Assembly: GCF_028596025.1 (NCBI RefSeq)
Contig: NZ_CP117167.1
Coordinates: 5,022,001-5,086,000 of the forward strand
DNA: 64,000 nt
Direction: 5' to 3'
Source: Mucilaginibacter jinjuensis
GTDB taxonomy: Bacteria; Bacteroidota; Bacteroidia; Sphingobacteriales; Sphingobacteriaceae
Within the stretch, counting starts at the first letter, position 1. Every line of letters begins with the position of its first letter. Positions 51,611-60,746 of this stretch are shown one piece after another. Under the pieces are notes generated by a model. The model ran no database searches. It was not told the origin of the DNA and was given only the letters and a program-made list of their open reading frames with translations. Position numbers and translations under genes: made by a program.

Positions 51611-54388
51611 TTAAAACAAACTGCTCTGCCCTTTATCATCAATCTTAATATCATCCGGATTGGTGATCTCAAAATCAACATCTTTTACAGGCTTATCAGT
51701 CTCTGGTATATTATCTGGTGCAGGTTCAGACGTTGGTTTTACAACTGATTTTGAAACAAACTGTGGCTTAGCAGATGGTGCTACATCTGGTGCAGGCTTA
51801 TCTTCCGCCACAACATCCGGCTCGGTATCTTCTACCGAATCCGGAGCCGGGTCTGGTACATCTTCTTCATCGTCGTGCTCGGCAATCAGTTCAATGGTTT
51901 GGATGGTATGGGCAGAGAGGCGGTTACCCATTGCTTTCATACCTTTTACATCAATCAAATCGGTTAGGTTAAGTTCAACCAGTTCTGGTACAAGGGCTTT
52001 GCCCTTTAATTGCTCTACCTTAACAACGGGTTGTGCAGCACCAGAGAGTAATACCAGTTTAGAACCACTTTCCTCGCTGATGATACTGGTTTGCTTACCA
52101 ATGGCCGTATTCTCGAACAGAAAACGTTTAACCATATAGTTTTTCGACTTGCCTTCGTAATGCACAACCGAGAATACTTTTTCGGGGTTATATTTCTCAA
52201 TCAGCATCATCTTATCATCAAAGTGATTGTTGAGGTCGAAACTAGTTAGCTCGTAAGTTCCGTTGTTCTGTACCGTAAGGATGCGATCGTCACCATCAAA
52301 CTCGCCAAGATAAGTCCCGCGGCCATCGGCATTGAGTCGACGCAACACATCATCAAACCAAATTTTACGACCAGCCAGGGTTGATACACCTTTGCTTTTC
52401 AGCAGTATCTTTTTAACCGGGTACTTGGTAACAATATTACCCATACTACCGCGGCCTTTAATGGCAATATTGGCAAAATCCTCGTCGAACTGCAGTTTCT
52501 TTAATTTAGAATGTGGTTTCAATTGAATGTTAATCACCTCGGCCTCACCATTAGGATTGGCTGTAAAGTAAAGCACTTTGCTACCTTTGGTGCCTTTGGT
52601 AAGGTCATATTCCTTATCTCGGGTTACACCGGCTACGGCAAAACGTTTTACATAAGCAACACCACTCTGGCCATCTTTGTAGATCATGTTGTAGATGGTG
52701 CGCTCGTCGTTTTTCTTAAACACCCCTACATGAATAATGCCCTTACCAACAAATACCTTATCCTGTACTTTGGTAATCATGCAACGGCCATCCTCACGGA
52801 AAACGATGATCTCATCAATGTCCGAACAATCGGCTACAAACTCATCTTTCTTTAAACCACTGCCGATAAAACCATCTTCGCGGTTTACGTATAGTTTTAC
52901 GTTAGCGAGGGCTACCTGTGCAGCTTCTACCCTATCAAAAGTACGCAGCTCTGTTTTACGCTCGCGGCCTTTGCCGTATTTCTCTTTCAGGCGTTCGTAC
53001 CAGGCAATGGTATAATCTGTCAGGTGCTTTAAATGATGCTTTACCTCTTTAATTTCTTTCTCGAGGGTATTCATCTGCTCATCCGCTTTTTTAACATCAA
53101 AGCGGGTGATGCTGCTCATTGGCTTATCAATCAGCTTCTTATAATCCTCGGGCAGTATCTCCCGATAAAAATGCGGGAAGAAAGGCGTAAACAAACGGGT
53201 TAAAACCTCCAGCACGTTTTCGAAGTTGCCAGAGTTTTCGTAATCCGGGTGCTTGTACATCCCTTCCTGGATAAATATTTTCAGCAATGAGCTAAAGAAT
53301 ATCTTCTCCATCAAGTCTTTCAAACGGATTTCCAATTCCTGCTTCAGCAGGTCTTTGGTGTAGTGTGCGCTCTCGGTCAGGATATCGTTCACACTCATAA
53401 AGTGCGGCTTATCCCCTTTAATTACGCAGGTGTTCGGTGAGATAGAAACTTCGCAATCTGTAAAGGCATAAAGTGCATCGATAGTAACATCCGGCGAAAT
53501 CCCCGGCGCCAGGTGGATCACGATCTCTACATTTTGCGCGGTATTATCTTCAATCTTCTTGATCTTAATTTTACCTTTATCATTGGCAGAGATTACACTA
53601 TCAATCAGACCACCGGTTGTGGTGCTGAAAGGGATTTCGGTAATAGCCAGTGTCTTTTTATCGCGTTCTACAATTTTAGCCCTAACGCGTACTTTCCCGC
53701 CACGCTGGCCTTCATTATAGTTACTGCAATCAGCCATACCACCGGTCGGGAAATCGGGTACCAGATCCGGGCGGATACCTTTTAACACACCAATGGCAGC
53801 ATCAATCAGCTCAATAAAGTTATGCGGCATAATTTTGGTAGCCAAACCAACGGCAATACCTTCGGCACCCTGCGCCAGTAGCAATGGGAACTTTACAGGC
53901 AGTGTAATGGGCTCTTTGTTACGACCATCATAGCTGGCCTGCCAAATGGTAGTATCGGCATTAAACACCACATCGAGTGCAAATTTTGATAAACGCGCCT
54001 CAATGTAACGCGGTGCAGCAGCCGAATCGCCGGTTACCGGGTCGCCCCAGTTACCCTGACAATCAATCAGCAGGTTTTTTTGTCCTATTTGCACCATGGC
54101 ATCGCCAATAGAAGCATCACCGTGCGGGTGGTACTTCATGGTGTTACCAATTACGTTGGCGGCTTTGTTGAAACGCCCGTCGTCCATTTCCTTCAGCGAG
54201 TGCAAAATGCGGCGCTGTACGGGCTTTAAGCCATCATAAATGTGCGGAACGGCACGGTCGAGTATTACATAAGAGGCATAATCCAGAAACCAGTTCTCAT
54301 ATAAACCATCCAATGAGATGGTGTTATGCATATTATTCTCTTCAGAACCAGAAGACGGGAAATCTTCAGGAGTTATTTCTTCACTCAT
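51611..54388 (-). CDS. parC: DNA topoisomerase IV subunit A (ParC-type)
   Basis: The 925-residue type IIA topoisomerase subunit cuts and re-joins DNA to separate linked chromosomes. The catalytic tyrosine is Y128 in SAAAPRYIEARLSKF, following HPHGDASIGDAMV. The C-terminal beta-propeller is atypical for a gyrase: no GyrA box (QRRGGKG) was seen, and the last 100 residues are an acidic, proline-rich tail (DDEEDVPDPAPDSVEDTEPD). Its partner ParE lies 6.5 kb away in the same direction. Confidence 0.93.
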   Translation of the reverse strand: MSEEITPEDFPSSGSEENNMHNTISLDGLYENWFLDYASYVILDRAVPHIYDGLKPVQRRILHSLKEMDDGRFNKAANVIGNTMKYHPHGDASIGDAMVQIGQKNLLIDCQGNWGDPVTGDSAAAPRYIEARLSKFALDVVFNADTTIWQASYDGRNKEPITLPVKFPLLLAQGAEGIAVGLATKIMPHNFIELIDAAIGVLKGIRPDLVPDFPTGGMADCSNYNEGQRGGKVRVRAKIVERDKKTLAITEIPFSTTTGGLIDSVISANDKGKIKIKKIEDNTAQNVEIVIHLAPGISPDVTIDALYAFTDCEVSISPNTCVIKGDKPHFMSVNDILTESAHYTKDLLKQELEIRLKDLMEKIFFSSLLKIFIQEGMYKHPDYENSGNFENVLEVLTRLFTPFFPHFYREILPEDYKKLIDKPMSSITRFDVKKADEQMNTLEKEIKEVKHHLKHLTDYTIAWYERLKEKYGKGRERKTELRTFDRVEAAQVALANVKLYVNREDGFIGSGLKKDEFVADCSDIDEIIVFREDGRCMITKVQDKVFVGKGIIHVGVFKKNDERTIYNMIYKDGQSGVAYVKRFAVAGVTRDKEYDLTKGTKGSKVLYFTANPNGEAEVINIQLKPHSKLKKLQFDEDFANIAIKGRGSMGNIVTKYPVKKILLKSKGVSTLAGRKIWFDDVLRRLNADGRGTYLGEFDGDDRILTVQNNGTYELTSFDLNNHFDDKMMLIEKYNPEKVFSVVHYEGKSKNYMVKRFLFENTAIGKQTSIISEESGSKLVLLSGAAQPVVKVEQLKGKALVPELVELNLTDLIDVKGMKAMGNRLSAHTIQTIELIAEHDDEEDVPDPAPDSVEDTEPDVVAEDKPAPDVAPSAKPQFVSKSVVKPTSEPAPDNIPETDKPVKDVDFEITNPDDIKIDDKGQSSLF

Positions 54389-54596
54389 TCTTAAAAACTA
54401 TTCGGATTTGTAAATATACGCACAACGCTTAACATTAGCGTGATATGAGGTGTAGTGTGGATAAAGAATGTGTTTTTGATTTTCGAATTTACTTTGTCTT
54501 GAACCAGAATTTTCTGAATTAATTAATTATCAGAATTGATTTAGTTTACTGAGGCTGTAATGCCGTCCCGACTATGGTAGGGATAGCATGCCCTGT

Positions 54597-54628
54597 CTTG
54601 ATTCTTGCCTCTCGATTCTTGCTTCTAT
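54597..54628. repeat. Word-repeat tract
   Basis: CTTGATTCTTGCCTCTCGAT-TCTTGCTTCT reiterates ATTCTTGC, related to the words near 29160 and 35901. The rest of the 236-nt gap upstream of parC holds a few short palindromes and no gene. Confidence 0.5.
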
Positions 54629-55785
54629 CGTTTATCAATCTGCACTTTCCTTTCAACGCCTTTATCATCTTTAATGGTAAGCGTTGCCGTTTCTTTACCA
54701 TCTAAAATGGATTTATTATTCAGCAGGTCGCATAGGTTGATGTGCGAATAATCCACATCATTAACAGCAGTAATTTGCTCGCCTGGTTTAATCCCAATTG
54801 AGCTATCTTTCCAGACCACGCCAACAACAAGCTTATCACCGGATAATGTTGGATGAAAAGGCCATTGTTTTTCATACAGATCGGTTGTGGAAGCAATGCC
54901 TTCGAAGTAAAACTTCTTGTTTATATAATCCAGGGTTATAATGCCATAGTTCAGAATTTTTGTGCCGAAACCCGGTACCACCTGTTTATTACTTTCGGTA
55001 ATTATATTTTCGAACCTATATCCGCATAAAGTTATAACGGGTATCTGGAACCTGTACTTATCAGCAGCTTTTTGCGCACCGGCACCGCTAAAACTGTTAG
55101 CGCCATAGCCTTTGGCTATTACCTCACAAGCACCAGCTTTTTTTAATCGGTTCATACCATCTTCGCTGATGCGTAATAGTTCGCTATCGCCAGTATCAAA
55201 ACCTAACAGCAGTTCTGTTTTATCGCCAAAAGTTAGTTTTACTTTAGGGTCGCTTTGTTCATTAAGTATCAGTGGAAGGCTTTTTTTGCCGGATAAGGCT
55301 AATTTACTTTCCTGATCAGTTATGATAATGATATGCTTTACAGCGTTAATGCTAACAATAGAGTTATGCAGCAAATTGCTGCCTATTACCCCTTCAACAC
55401 CCCAGCATTTGTAAAATGCCGGTATTAATGTAATAGCCGGGATGTTATTAAAAGTGACTGAACCCAGCTTCAAATCAATGCCCATTACTTTGATTGAATC
55501 TTTATTGCCATAGGCATCAACAGCTATATCTGTATGGATAACTTTGGCCCCCGACTTCTGCCCCAAATCCTGATCTATCGCAACAGGTGCGCCGGTATCG
55601 AATAAAAATTTATGCTTTACGCCAGCTATCTCGGGGTAAACAAACATTTTTCCGTTGATGGTTTCGTAAGGGATTTCTTCGTAGTAGTTTTTAGTTGAAG
55701 CTTCTCCCTGGTTGTAGCTAAATTTCTGAGCCAGGGTAACAGTACAGGGCAATACGAATAATAAAACGCAGATAATGAATTTCAT
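54625..55785 (-). CDS. Secreted retropepsin-like aspartic protease with PDZ domain
   Basis: The 386-residue protein has a signal peptide (to about TLAQ, residue 20). Two DTG motifs, at 63-65 (FLFDTGAPVAI) and 197-199 (LGFDTGDSELL), indicate a two-lobed clan AA aspartic protease; a PDZ domain occupies the C-terminal 80 residues (GIKPGEQITAVNDVDYSHIN). Periplasmic regulated proteolysis is likely. It diverges from the Dabb gene. Confidence 0.88.
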   Translation of the reverse strand: MKFIICVLLFVLPCTVTLAQKFSYNQGEASTKNYYEEIPYETINGKMFVYPEIAGVKHKFLFDTGAPVAIDQDLGQKSGAKVIHTDIAVDAYGNKDSIKVMGIDLKLGSVTFNNIPAITLIPAFYKCWGVEGVIGSNLLHNSIVSINAVKHIIIITDQESKLALSGKKSLPLILNEQSDPKVKLTFGDKTELLLGFDTGDSELLRISEDGMNRLKKAGACEVIAKGYGANSFSGAGAQKAADKYRFQIPVITLCGYRFENIITESNKQVVPGFGTKILNYGIITLDYINKKFYFEGIASTTDLYEKQWPFHPTLSGDKLVVGVVWKDSSIGIKPGEQITAVNDVDYSHINLCDLLNNKSILDGKETATLTIKDDKGVERKVQIDKR

Positions 55786-55880
55786 GGCATAGGGTTAAAA
55801 GCACAAGTTATAATTTTTACGATAATCAATAATAGCTGATTAACTTTTTTTATAACTTGACGATCTCTATATCAGCATCT

Positions 55881-56288
55881 ATGAAAACATCGAACAGAAG
55901 AAAATTTATAGCCACTACAGCTGCGCTGGCTACAGGCGTGGCAGCATCGGCATTACCTTTAACTACTATGGAAAACAAATATCCTGTAATACACCACGTA
56001 TTTTTCTGGCTTAAAAACCCGGGATCAATTGAAGACCGCGACAAATTGGTTGCCGGTGTAAAAACATTATCGAAAATAGAAACCGTGCGCGAACTACGTG
56101 TCGGTGTAGTTGCCAGCACCGAAAAACGCGACGTGGTTGACAACAGCTGGGCGGTATCAGAACTCATGTTCTTTAGCGATCTGGCCGGGCAGGCTACTTA
56201 CCAAACCCATCCCATCCACCTGGAATTTGTTAAAAATTGCAGTCACCTTTGGGAAAAAGTTATTGTGTATGATGCGGTGGATGCGTAA
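55881..56288 (+). CDS. Dabb-domain protein with twin-arginine leader
   Basis: The protein begins KTSNRRKFIATTAALATGV, a clear Tat-type leader, followed by the stress-responsive alpha/beta barrel (Dabb) domain (IHHVFFWLKNPGSIEDRDKL). Dabb proteins form dimeric barrels and include small enzymes and stress proteins. The ATG at 55881 is preferred over an upstream TTG at 55857. It would be exported folded to the periplasm. Confidence 0.85.
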   Translation: MKTSNRRKFIATTAALATGVAASALPLTTMENKYPVIHHVFFWLKNPGSIEDRDKLVAGVKTLSKIETVRELRVGVVASTEKRDVVDNSWAVSELMFFSDLAGQATYQTHPIHLEFVKNCSHLWEKVIVYDAVDA

Positions 56289-56309
56289 GTAATAAGCTTA
56301 CCCACCATG

Positions 56310-56396
56310 CCCGTCATCGCGAGGAACGAAGCAACCCCCGATTTGCAGAGTGGCTCTGTATAGTTCGCGATTGCTTCGTTCCTCGCAATGACGGGC
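56310..56396. repeat. REP-like hairpin, family A, opposite orientation
   Basis: GCCCGTCATCGCGAGGAACG pairs with its complement at the right end. Its loop reads CCCCGATTTGCAGAGTGGCT-CTG, the reverse orientation of the loops at 20783 and 51501. Confidence 0.88.
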
Positions 56397-56434
56397 TTTT
56401 CGTAAATCCGAAATCAAACATCCGAATTCCGAAA

Positions 56435-56953
56435 TCATATATCTTTCTTCGCCTTCAAATCCCTTATCATTTCAGAATACCCCATTCTGCGGGCGGCGGC
56501 GTTAATGGTATTGGCAATTCGGGTTGCGCGGGTAGGTTCTGTTTTGGCGCTGTTAATCCATTTAATAAAGTAATCGCGATGGCCACGGGGCAGGGAGTTG
56601 AAAAATTCTAAAGCCTCGGGTTGTTCGCAATCGAAGCATTCCTGCAAGTCTTCGGGCATTTCTACTACATAATCGTCGTGGGTTTCGAGCTGTACTGCAA
56701 TGGTGGCACCTTTACTTTTATGGATACCTTTACGCATATCGGCATTAATGGCCATGATAAAACTGCCATCGCCCCAGGGCATCAATGCAACGCCTGCGAT
56801 TGGAAAATGATCTAAAAAGCCCTTTACCCGGAATGATTTCTTATTCCCGGGTTTTAATTCGAGCGCCAAATCCTGCGGAATGATGATGTATGACCAGCCA
56901 GTCTTCTCACCCTGCTCTGCAAATTGATAAATTATGGTATCAAATTTTATCAT
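56435..56953 (-). CDS. YdeI/OmpD-associated family protein (DUF1905)
   Basis: The protein has an N-terminal DUF1905 beta-barrel (GWSYIIIPQDLALELKPGN and GKKSFRVKGFLD-type strands) and a C-terminal helical domain of the bacteriocin-protection/YdeI type (LPRGHRDYFIKWINSAKTEP, then ATRIANTINAAARRMGYSE). I chose the ATG at 56953 (MIKFDTIIYQF); an ATG four codons earlier is possible. Cytoplasmic; physiological function unclear, linked in other genera to antimicrobial-peptide tolerance. Confidence 0.87.
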   Translation of the reverse strand: MIKFDTIIYQFAEQGEKTGWSYIIIPQDLALELKPGNKKSFRVKGFLDHFPIAGVALMPWGDGSFIMAINADMRKGIHKSKGATIAVQLETHDDYVVEMPEDLQECFDCEQPEALEFFNSLPRGHRDYFIKWINSAKTEPTRATRIANTINAAARRMGYSEMIRDLKAKKDI

Positions 56954-57079
56954 CTCGCCACACAAAATGCGGTTTTAAAGCCAATTTATCAATAGTTTTT
57001 ATTTGGGTAACAATGGCGTTGCACAAAGCAACTTTTGCCTGTATTTACCGTCTATATGAGTGTTAATAGAAAAACAAAA

Positions 57080-57514
57080 ATGAAAACGTTAAAATCAATC
57101 GCAGCCGCTGCTTGCTTGTTAGTTACATTCGGCGCTGCAAAAGCAAACACAAAATTAAACGATGGTAACGCCGTTGCCTCACCCGACAATGCCATCAACA
57201 CTTATGTTGATGCAGTTAGCCACGGTAAAACTGAAGGCCTGAGCAAGGTTATCGATAATTCGGCAAAGTTCAGCATCCTGCAAGGTAAAAACATCCTGAG
57301 CTTCAGCAAAGCTGATATGATGGCTTTTGTTAAAGAAAACAAAGATGTTGAACAAGCTTGTACCACCAGCACTTCGGTTGTAGAATCGAACAACGACATG
57401 ACCGTTGTAAAAGTAGACATGAAATACCCAGCTTTTACCCGTACCAACTATGTTACCCTTACCAATACCGGTAGCACCTGGAAAATTACAAACGTTTACA
57501 GCGTTGTAAAGTAA
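57080..57514 (+). CDS. Secreted NTF2-like protein (paralogue 1)
   Basis: The protein has a signal peptide (KTLKSIAAAACLLVTFGAAK, cleavage near AKA), and an NTF2-like cone fold: INTYVDAVSHGKTEGLSKVI, TKFSILQ-type strand and VTLTNTGSTWKITNVYSVVK at the end. It is a tandem paralogue of the next gene, sharing the C-terminal third almost identically. I chose the ATG at 57080; an upstream TTG would add residues before the signal. Probably a small periplasmic ligand-binding protein; ligand unknown. Confidence 0.82.
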   Translation: MKTLKSIAAAACLLVTFGAAKANTKLNDGNAVASPDNAINTYVDAVSHGKTEGLSKVIDNSAKFSILQGKNILSFSKADMMAFVKENKDVEQACTTSTSVVESNNDMTVVKVDMKYPAFTRTNYVTLTNTGSTWKITNVYSVVK

Positions 57515-57540
57515 GTTAAAAGTTTAGTTAGTATTAAGCA

Positions 57541-57578
57541 AAAAAGCCATCCCTGTAAAATGGGGTGGCTTTTTGCTT
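57541..57578 (+). terminator. Terminator after NTF2-like gene 1
   Basis: AAAAAGCCATCCCTGTAAAA-TGGGGTGGCTTTTTGCTTTT forms a stem with a T-run, 27 nt after the stop. Confidence 0.85.
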
Positions 57579-57811
57579 TTATACACTTTTTATTAAAAAA
57601 ATATTTTACAATTTTTTATAGCATTTGTTACCCGGGCCGATGCTTTATAATACCAAACATTATCACTTTATCAACAAAACCAACAAATTGTTACCTGTTT
57701 AACTAAAACAGAAAAAGCTTCACATAAAATTAACACGCAAGATTGTAACGTATTGGGTAGCAGTGGTGTCTTATGAGTATAAAATTTATTAAAACACTAA
57801 ATACAAATATT

Positions 57812-58243
57812 ATGAAAACCTTGAAATCACTTGCTCTTGGCATTTGCCTTTTTTTAGCTGGCACAGTTGCAAAAGCTAATACAATTTCAAATGATGATAA
57901 ATTAGCTTCACCTTATTTTGCTATCAATACTTATGTTGACGCTGTTAGCCGCGGTAAAGTGGCCGACCTTGACCTGGTAGTAGATAAAACAGCAAAATTT
58001 AGCATGCTGCGCGGTAAAACCATGCTTAGCTTTAGCAAAGACGATATTTTAAACTTTACTAAAGAAAACGCTAACACCGAACAAGCTTGCACCGTAACTA
58101 CCTCAATTGTAAGCACCAACTCTGATGTAACTGTTGCCCGTGTTGATATGAAATATAACGATTTTACACGCAGCAATTATGTTACCCTTACCAACACCGG
58201 TAACGGCTGGAAAATCACTAATGTTTACAGCGTATTTAAATAA
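57812..58243 (+). CDS. Secreted NTF2-like protein (paralogue 2)
   Basis: It starts KTLKSLALGICLFLAGTVAK, a signal peptide very like that of its neighbour, and ends SNYVTLTNTGNGWKITNVYS, identical or nearly so to paralogue 1. The central INTYVDAVSRGKVADLDLVV is also shared. The two genes are separated by 297 nt that contains the first gene's terminator and probably a separate promoter. I chose the ATG at 57812. Confidence 0.82.
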   Translation: MKTLKSLALGICLFLAGTVAKANTISNDDKLASPYFAINTYVDAVSRGKVADLDLVVDKTAKFSMLRGKTMLSFSKDDILNFTKENANTEQACTVTTSIVSTNSDVTVARVDMKYNDFTRSNYVTLTNTGNGWKITNVYSVFK

Positions 58244-58263
58244 GCAATTCAAAACCCTTATAA

Positions 58264-58300
58264 CAGAAAAGGCCTCCCAATAATGGGAGACCTTTTCTGT
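58264..58300. terminator. Bidirectional terminator between convergent genes
   Basis: CAGAAAAGGCCTCCCAATAA-TGGGAGACCTTTTCTG is a near-perfect stem with T-runs on both strands, between the NTF2-like gene 2 and the SGNH hydrolase gene. Confidence 0.9.
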
Positions 58301-58963
58301 TTATTCTATATATTTTTTCAATACTTTTTGCCAGCGGTCGTAGCCTTCCTTTTTCAAGTGCAGATAATCGGGCTTAAATAAGGATGAATCGGGCAGAGAA
58401 GTTTTCTGATCGTAAAGCACTGTATTTACATCAATGTATTTACAGGCGTTGTGATGACTGATAAAATCTTTAATCAGTGTATTGGTACTATCAACAGCTG
58501 CGTAATGTGTTGCCCGGCTTGGGCTTTTTTTAACAGAGAGCCAATAGGTCTTACTCCCCGGTAGTTTTTGCTGGATCATATTATACAGCGTTACAAAATC
58601 CTGGTACACCTGCTGGGGTGTACGGCCTGCATTAATATCGTTTTCACCCGCATAAACAAATATGCGCTCGGGTTGGTAAGGGAACAGGATGTAACTCGTA
58701 TAGTACTTAACCCATTGCTCGAGGGTAGAGCCACCAACGCCACGCCTTACTATCCGCTTATCCGGGAACCGTTGTTCCAGGTCAGTCCACATACGGATGG
58801 ACGAGCTGCCGATAAACAAATTACTGCCCGGTTTAGGAAAGTTTAAACTATCGGCGGTTTTAAATTTACGCACTTCATCAGCAAAAGGGAATCCTTGCTG
58901 GGCAAACAATGGCCTGCCCGCTACAAGTAAAAGCAGGAAAATTATCAGAAATTTAGGTTTCAT
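58301..58963 (-). CDS. Secreted SGNH/GDSL-type esterase
   Basis: The 220-residue protein has a signal peptide (to about LFAQQG, residue 23). SGNH blocks are visible: LFIGSSSIRMW (nucleophile serine, Block I), GVGGSTLEQW, YAGENDINAG (Block III) and PDYLHLKKEGY with the catalytic Asp and His (Block V). It hydrolyses an ester, perhaps an acyl group on sugars or lipids. It lies 20 nt downstream of cdd and is probably co-transcribed. Confidence 0.9.
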   Translation of the reverse strand: MKPKFLIIFLLLLVAGRPLFAQQGFPFADEVRKFKTADSLNFPKPGSNLFIGSSSIRMWTDLEQRFPDKRIVRRGVGGSTLEQWVKYYTSYILFPYQPERIFVYAGENDINAGRTPQQVYQDFVTLYNMIQQKLPGSKTYWLSVKKSPSRATHYAAVDSTNTLIKDFISHHNACKYIDVNTVLYDQKTSLPDSSLFKPDYLHLKKEGYDRWQKVLKKYIE

Positions 58964-58983
58964 TGGGGTTGGTTATGATAATA

Positions 58984-59472
58984 CTAATGTGCTAATCTAT
59001 CTTCAAAAAACAAAAATGGCAAAAAACTTTCGCTGCCTTCTACTGCCCAAATGGGCCCATCTTCGCAAAATAATAAAATACGCATCTTTTGCTCCTGCTT
59101 TTTCTCATACTCGGCCATCACCTGCAGGCATGATCCGCAAGGTGTTATCGGCTGGCTGATTTTAAAATCATCGGTATGGGCGGTAATAGCAATACTTTCT
59201 ATAGGATCATCAGAATGATTGGCTCCCCAGTGAAACAAAGCCACACGCTCGGCGCATAAGCCAGATGGGTAAGCTACGTTTTCCTGGTTACTTCCATAAA
59301 TTATACGGCCGCTTTGCAGCCTTAATGCTGCCCCTACTCTAAATTTTGAGTATGGCGAGTGTGATTTTTCAAGCGCTTTAGTGGCTTCGAGACATAGTGC
59401 CCGGTCTGCTTCGTTGAGATCGGTTAGATGGTCATATTCGTCGAAACTTATTTTTATTTCGTGGTTATTCAT
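58984..59472 (-). CDS. cdd: Cytidine deaminase
   Basis: The 162-residue zinc enzyme deaminates cytidine and deoxycytidine. The active-site motif is CAERVALFHW (zinc ligand Cys and catalytic Glu) and PCGSCLQVMAEY supplies the other two cysteines, giving a C-C-C zinc site of the short tetrameric class. Start is the ATG at 59472. It is the first gene of a leftward pair with the SGNH esterase, and diverges from the esterase at 59630. Confidence 0.94.
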   Translation of the reverse strand: MNNHEIKISFDEYDHLTDLNEADRALCLEATKALEKSHSPYSKFRVGAALRLQSGRIIYGSNQENVAYPSGLCAERVALFHWGANHSDDPIESIAITAHTDDFKISQPITPCGSCLQVMAEYEKKQEQKMRILLFCEDGPIWAVEGSESFLPFLFFEDRLAH

Positions 59473-59629
59473 TTGTAACCCCCGGGGTAAAAAAGAGGGG
59501 GAAACAATATAGGGATTTGATTTGATAAAAAGAAATACGCACTATTTATTAAGCACTTATAATAATAAGAGCCCTTTAATATTGTCATTTATTACCTTTA
59601 GCAGATCATTTCAAAATTCGATCTACCCA

Positions 59630-60484
59630 ATGGCTATTTCTAAAAAACACTTCGCTTTATTACTATTGCTCTTAGCTGCTTATTCAACACATTTATTTGC
59701 CCAGGCTAATAGTAAGCCCATAACCATTGGTGTAACCGAAGGATATTATTCGAAAATTTTAAATGAAACCAGAACGATTAATATTTATTTGCCCGAAGGA
59801 TATAATCAAACTGACACCCTAAAGTATCCCGTAATATATATTCCCGATGGTGGCGTAGATGAAGATTTTATCCACCTTACAGGTATAATCCGTTTCGATA
59901 CACAATCCTGGGTAAACCGGTTTCCCCAGTCAATTGTAGTAGGTATAAAAAACATCAACAGAAGAAAAGATTTCACCTTCCCTGTAGCGAATCTTGATTT
60001 CTTGGAAAAGACAGGCTTTAAGAAAGAAATGTTCCCGGCTTATGGCGGATCAACAAATTATATTGCCTTTCTCCAAAAGGAACTGCAACCTTACATTGAA
60101 AAAAAGTATAAGGCCAGTACCAACCGCACAATTATTGGCGAATCAATGGCAGGGCTGCTGCTTACCGAGATAGCATTAAACCATCCAACCCTATTTAATA
60201 CCTATATTATTGTAAGCCCAAGTTTGTGGTGGGGAGATGAAGCTTTACTGCATCAACCCAATGCCTTACTGCAAAACAAAACGCATAAGCCGGTTAATAT
60301 TTATATAGGTGCGCCAAATAGAAAAGAAGACGAGCAAATGTACCAGGAAGCGCAGGGCCTTTATAATATGCTTAAGGTTGATAATCGTATTAGGTTATTT
60401 TTTGATTATTTGCCGGATGAGTCGCATGCTACAGCCTTGCACCAAGCCGTGTATAATGCTTTTAAAATGATATATGGTAAATAG
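59630..60484 (+). CDS. Secreted esterase of the alpha/beta-hydrolase (Esterase D-like) group
   Basis: I chose the ATG at 59630, giving the signal peptide AISKKHFALLLLLLAAYSTH to LFAQA. The catalytic region includes IYLPEGYNQTDTLKYPVIYI, the nucleophile elbow GESMAGLL, a late DESHATALHQ segment for the catalytic histidine, and PSLWWGDEALL. This is the layout of enterochelin-esterase-like and esterase D proteins; the physiological ester is unknown. An upstream start at 59522 would place 36 unconserved residues before the signal. Confidence 0.85.
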   Translation: MAISKKHFALLLLLLAAYSTHLFAQANSKPITIGVTEGYYSKILNETRTINIYLPEGYNQTDTLKYPVIYIPDGGVDEDFIHLTGIIRFDTQSWVNRFPQSIVVGIKNINRRKDFTFPVANLDFLEKTGFKKEMFPAYGGSTNYIAFLQKELQPYIEKKYKASTNRTIIGESMAGLLLTEIALNHPTLFNTYIIVSPSLWWGDEALLHQPNALLQNKTHKPVNIYIGAPNRKEDEQMYQEAQGLYNMLKVDNRIRLFFDYLPDESHATALHQAVYNAFKMIYGK

Positions 60485-60498
60485 CTTTTCAGCGTTAA

Positions 60499-60522
60499 TT
60501 ATGACCAGATTATTTCGACCAT
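60499..60522 (-). pseudogene. Remnant of a RelE/ParE-type toxin start
   Basis: A tiny frame starts within the antitoxin's final codons and reads MVEIIWS followed by a stop; this resembles the N-termini of ParE/RelE-type toxins. The rest of the toxin is missing: the esterase gene end lies 14 nt further on. Only seven residues, so this is suggestive rather than proven. Confidence 0.4.
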
Positions 60523-60689
60523 TGTTTAACCTGCTCTTTTGCTTGATTATGAGTTAATGTATTACCCTTATCAATTTGCTCAAGGCCTTTTTCTACCCCA
60601 TCAATAAAAATCAGCTTCTCCAGCAAAACGTTAAACTCGAAATTGGCTGGTAAATCTTTCACCGTTTCCATTACTTTTTCTTTTGTCAT
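60510..60689 (-). CDS. Orphan antitoxin-like small protein
   Basis: A 59-residue protein (TKEKVMETVKDLPANFEFNV start, then FIDGVEKGLEQIDKGNTL and NQAKEQVKQWSK) has the look of the small antitoxins that precede ParE/RelE toxins in Bacteroidota. Start is the ATG at 60689; the stop is at 60512-60510. No intact toxin is adjacent: only a seven-codon remnant overlaps its end. It is easily missed because of its size. Family assignment is by resemblance. Confidence 0.6.
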   Translation of the reverse strand: MTKEKVMETVKDLPANFEFNVLLEKLIFIDGVEKGLEQIDKGNTLTHNQAKEQVKQWSK

Positions 60690-60746
60690 ACTCTGAAGTT
60701 ATTAATACTTCCGCCATTGTTGGTGTTGTTATCGACAACTATTCAA

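Noticed and set aside
51660..52139. Long rightward frame opposite the parC C-terminus
   Set aside because: It mirrors the low-complexity acidic tail of parC and is an antisense artefact.
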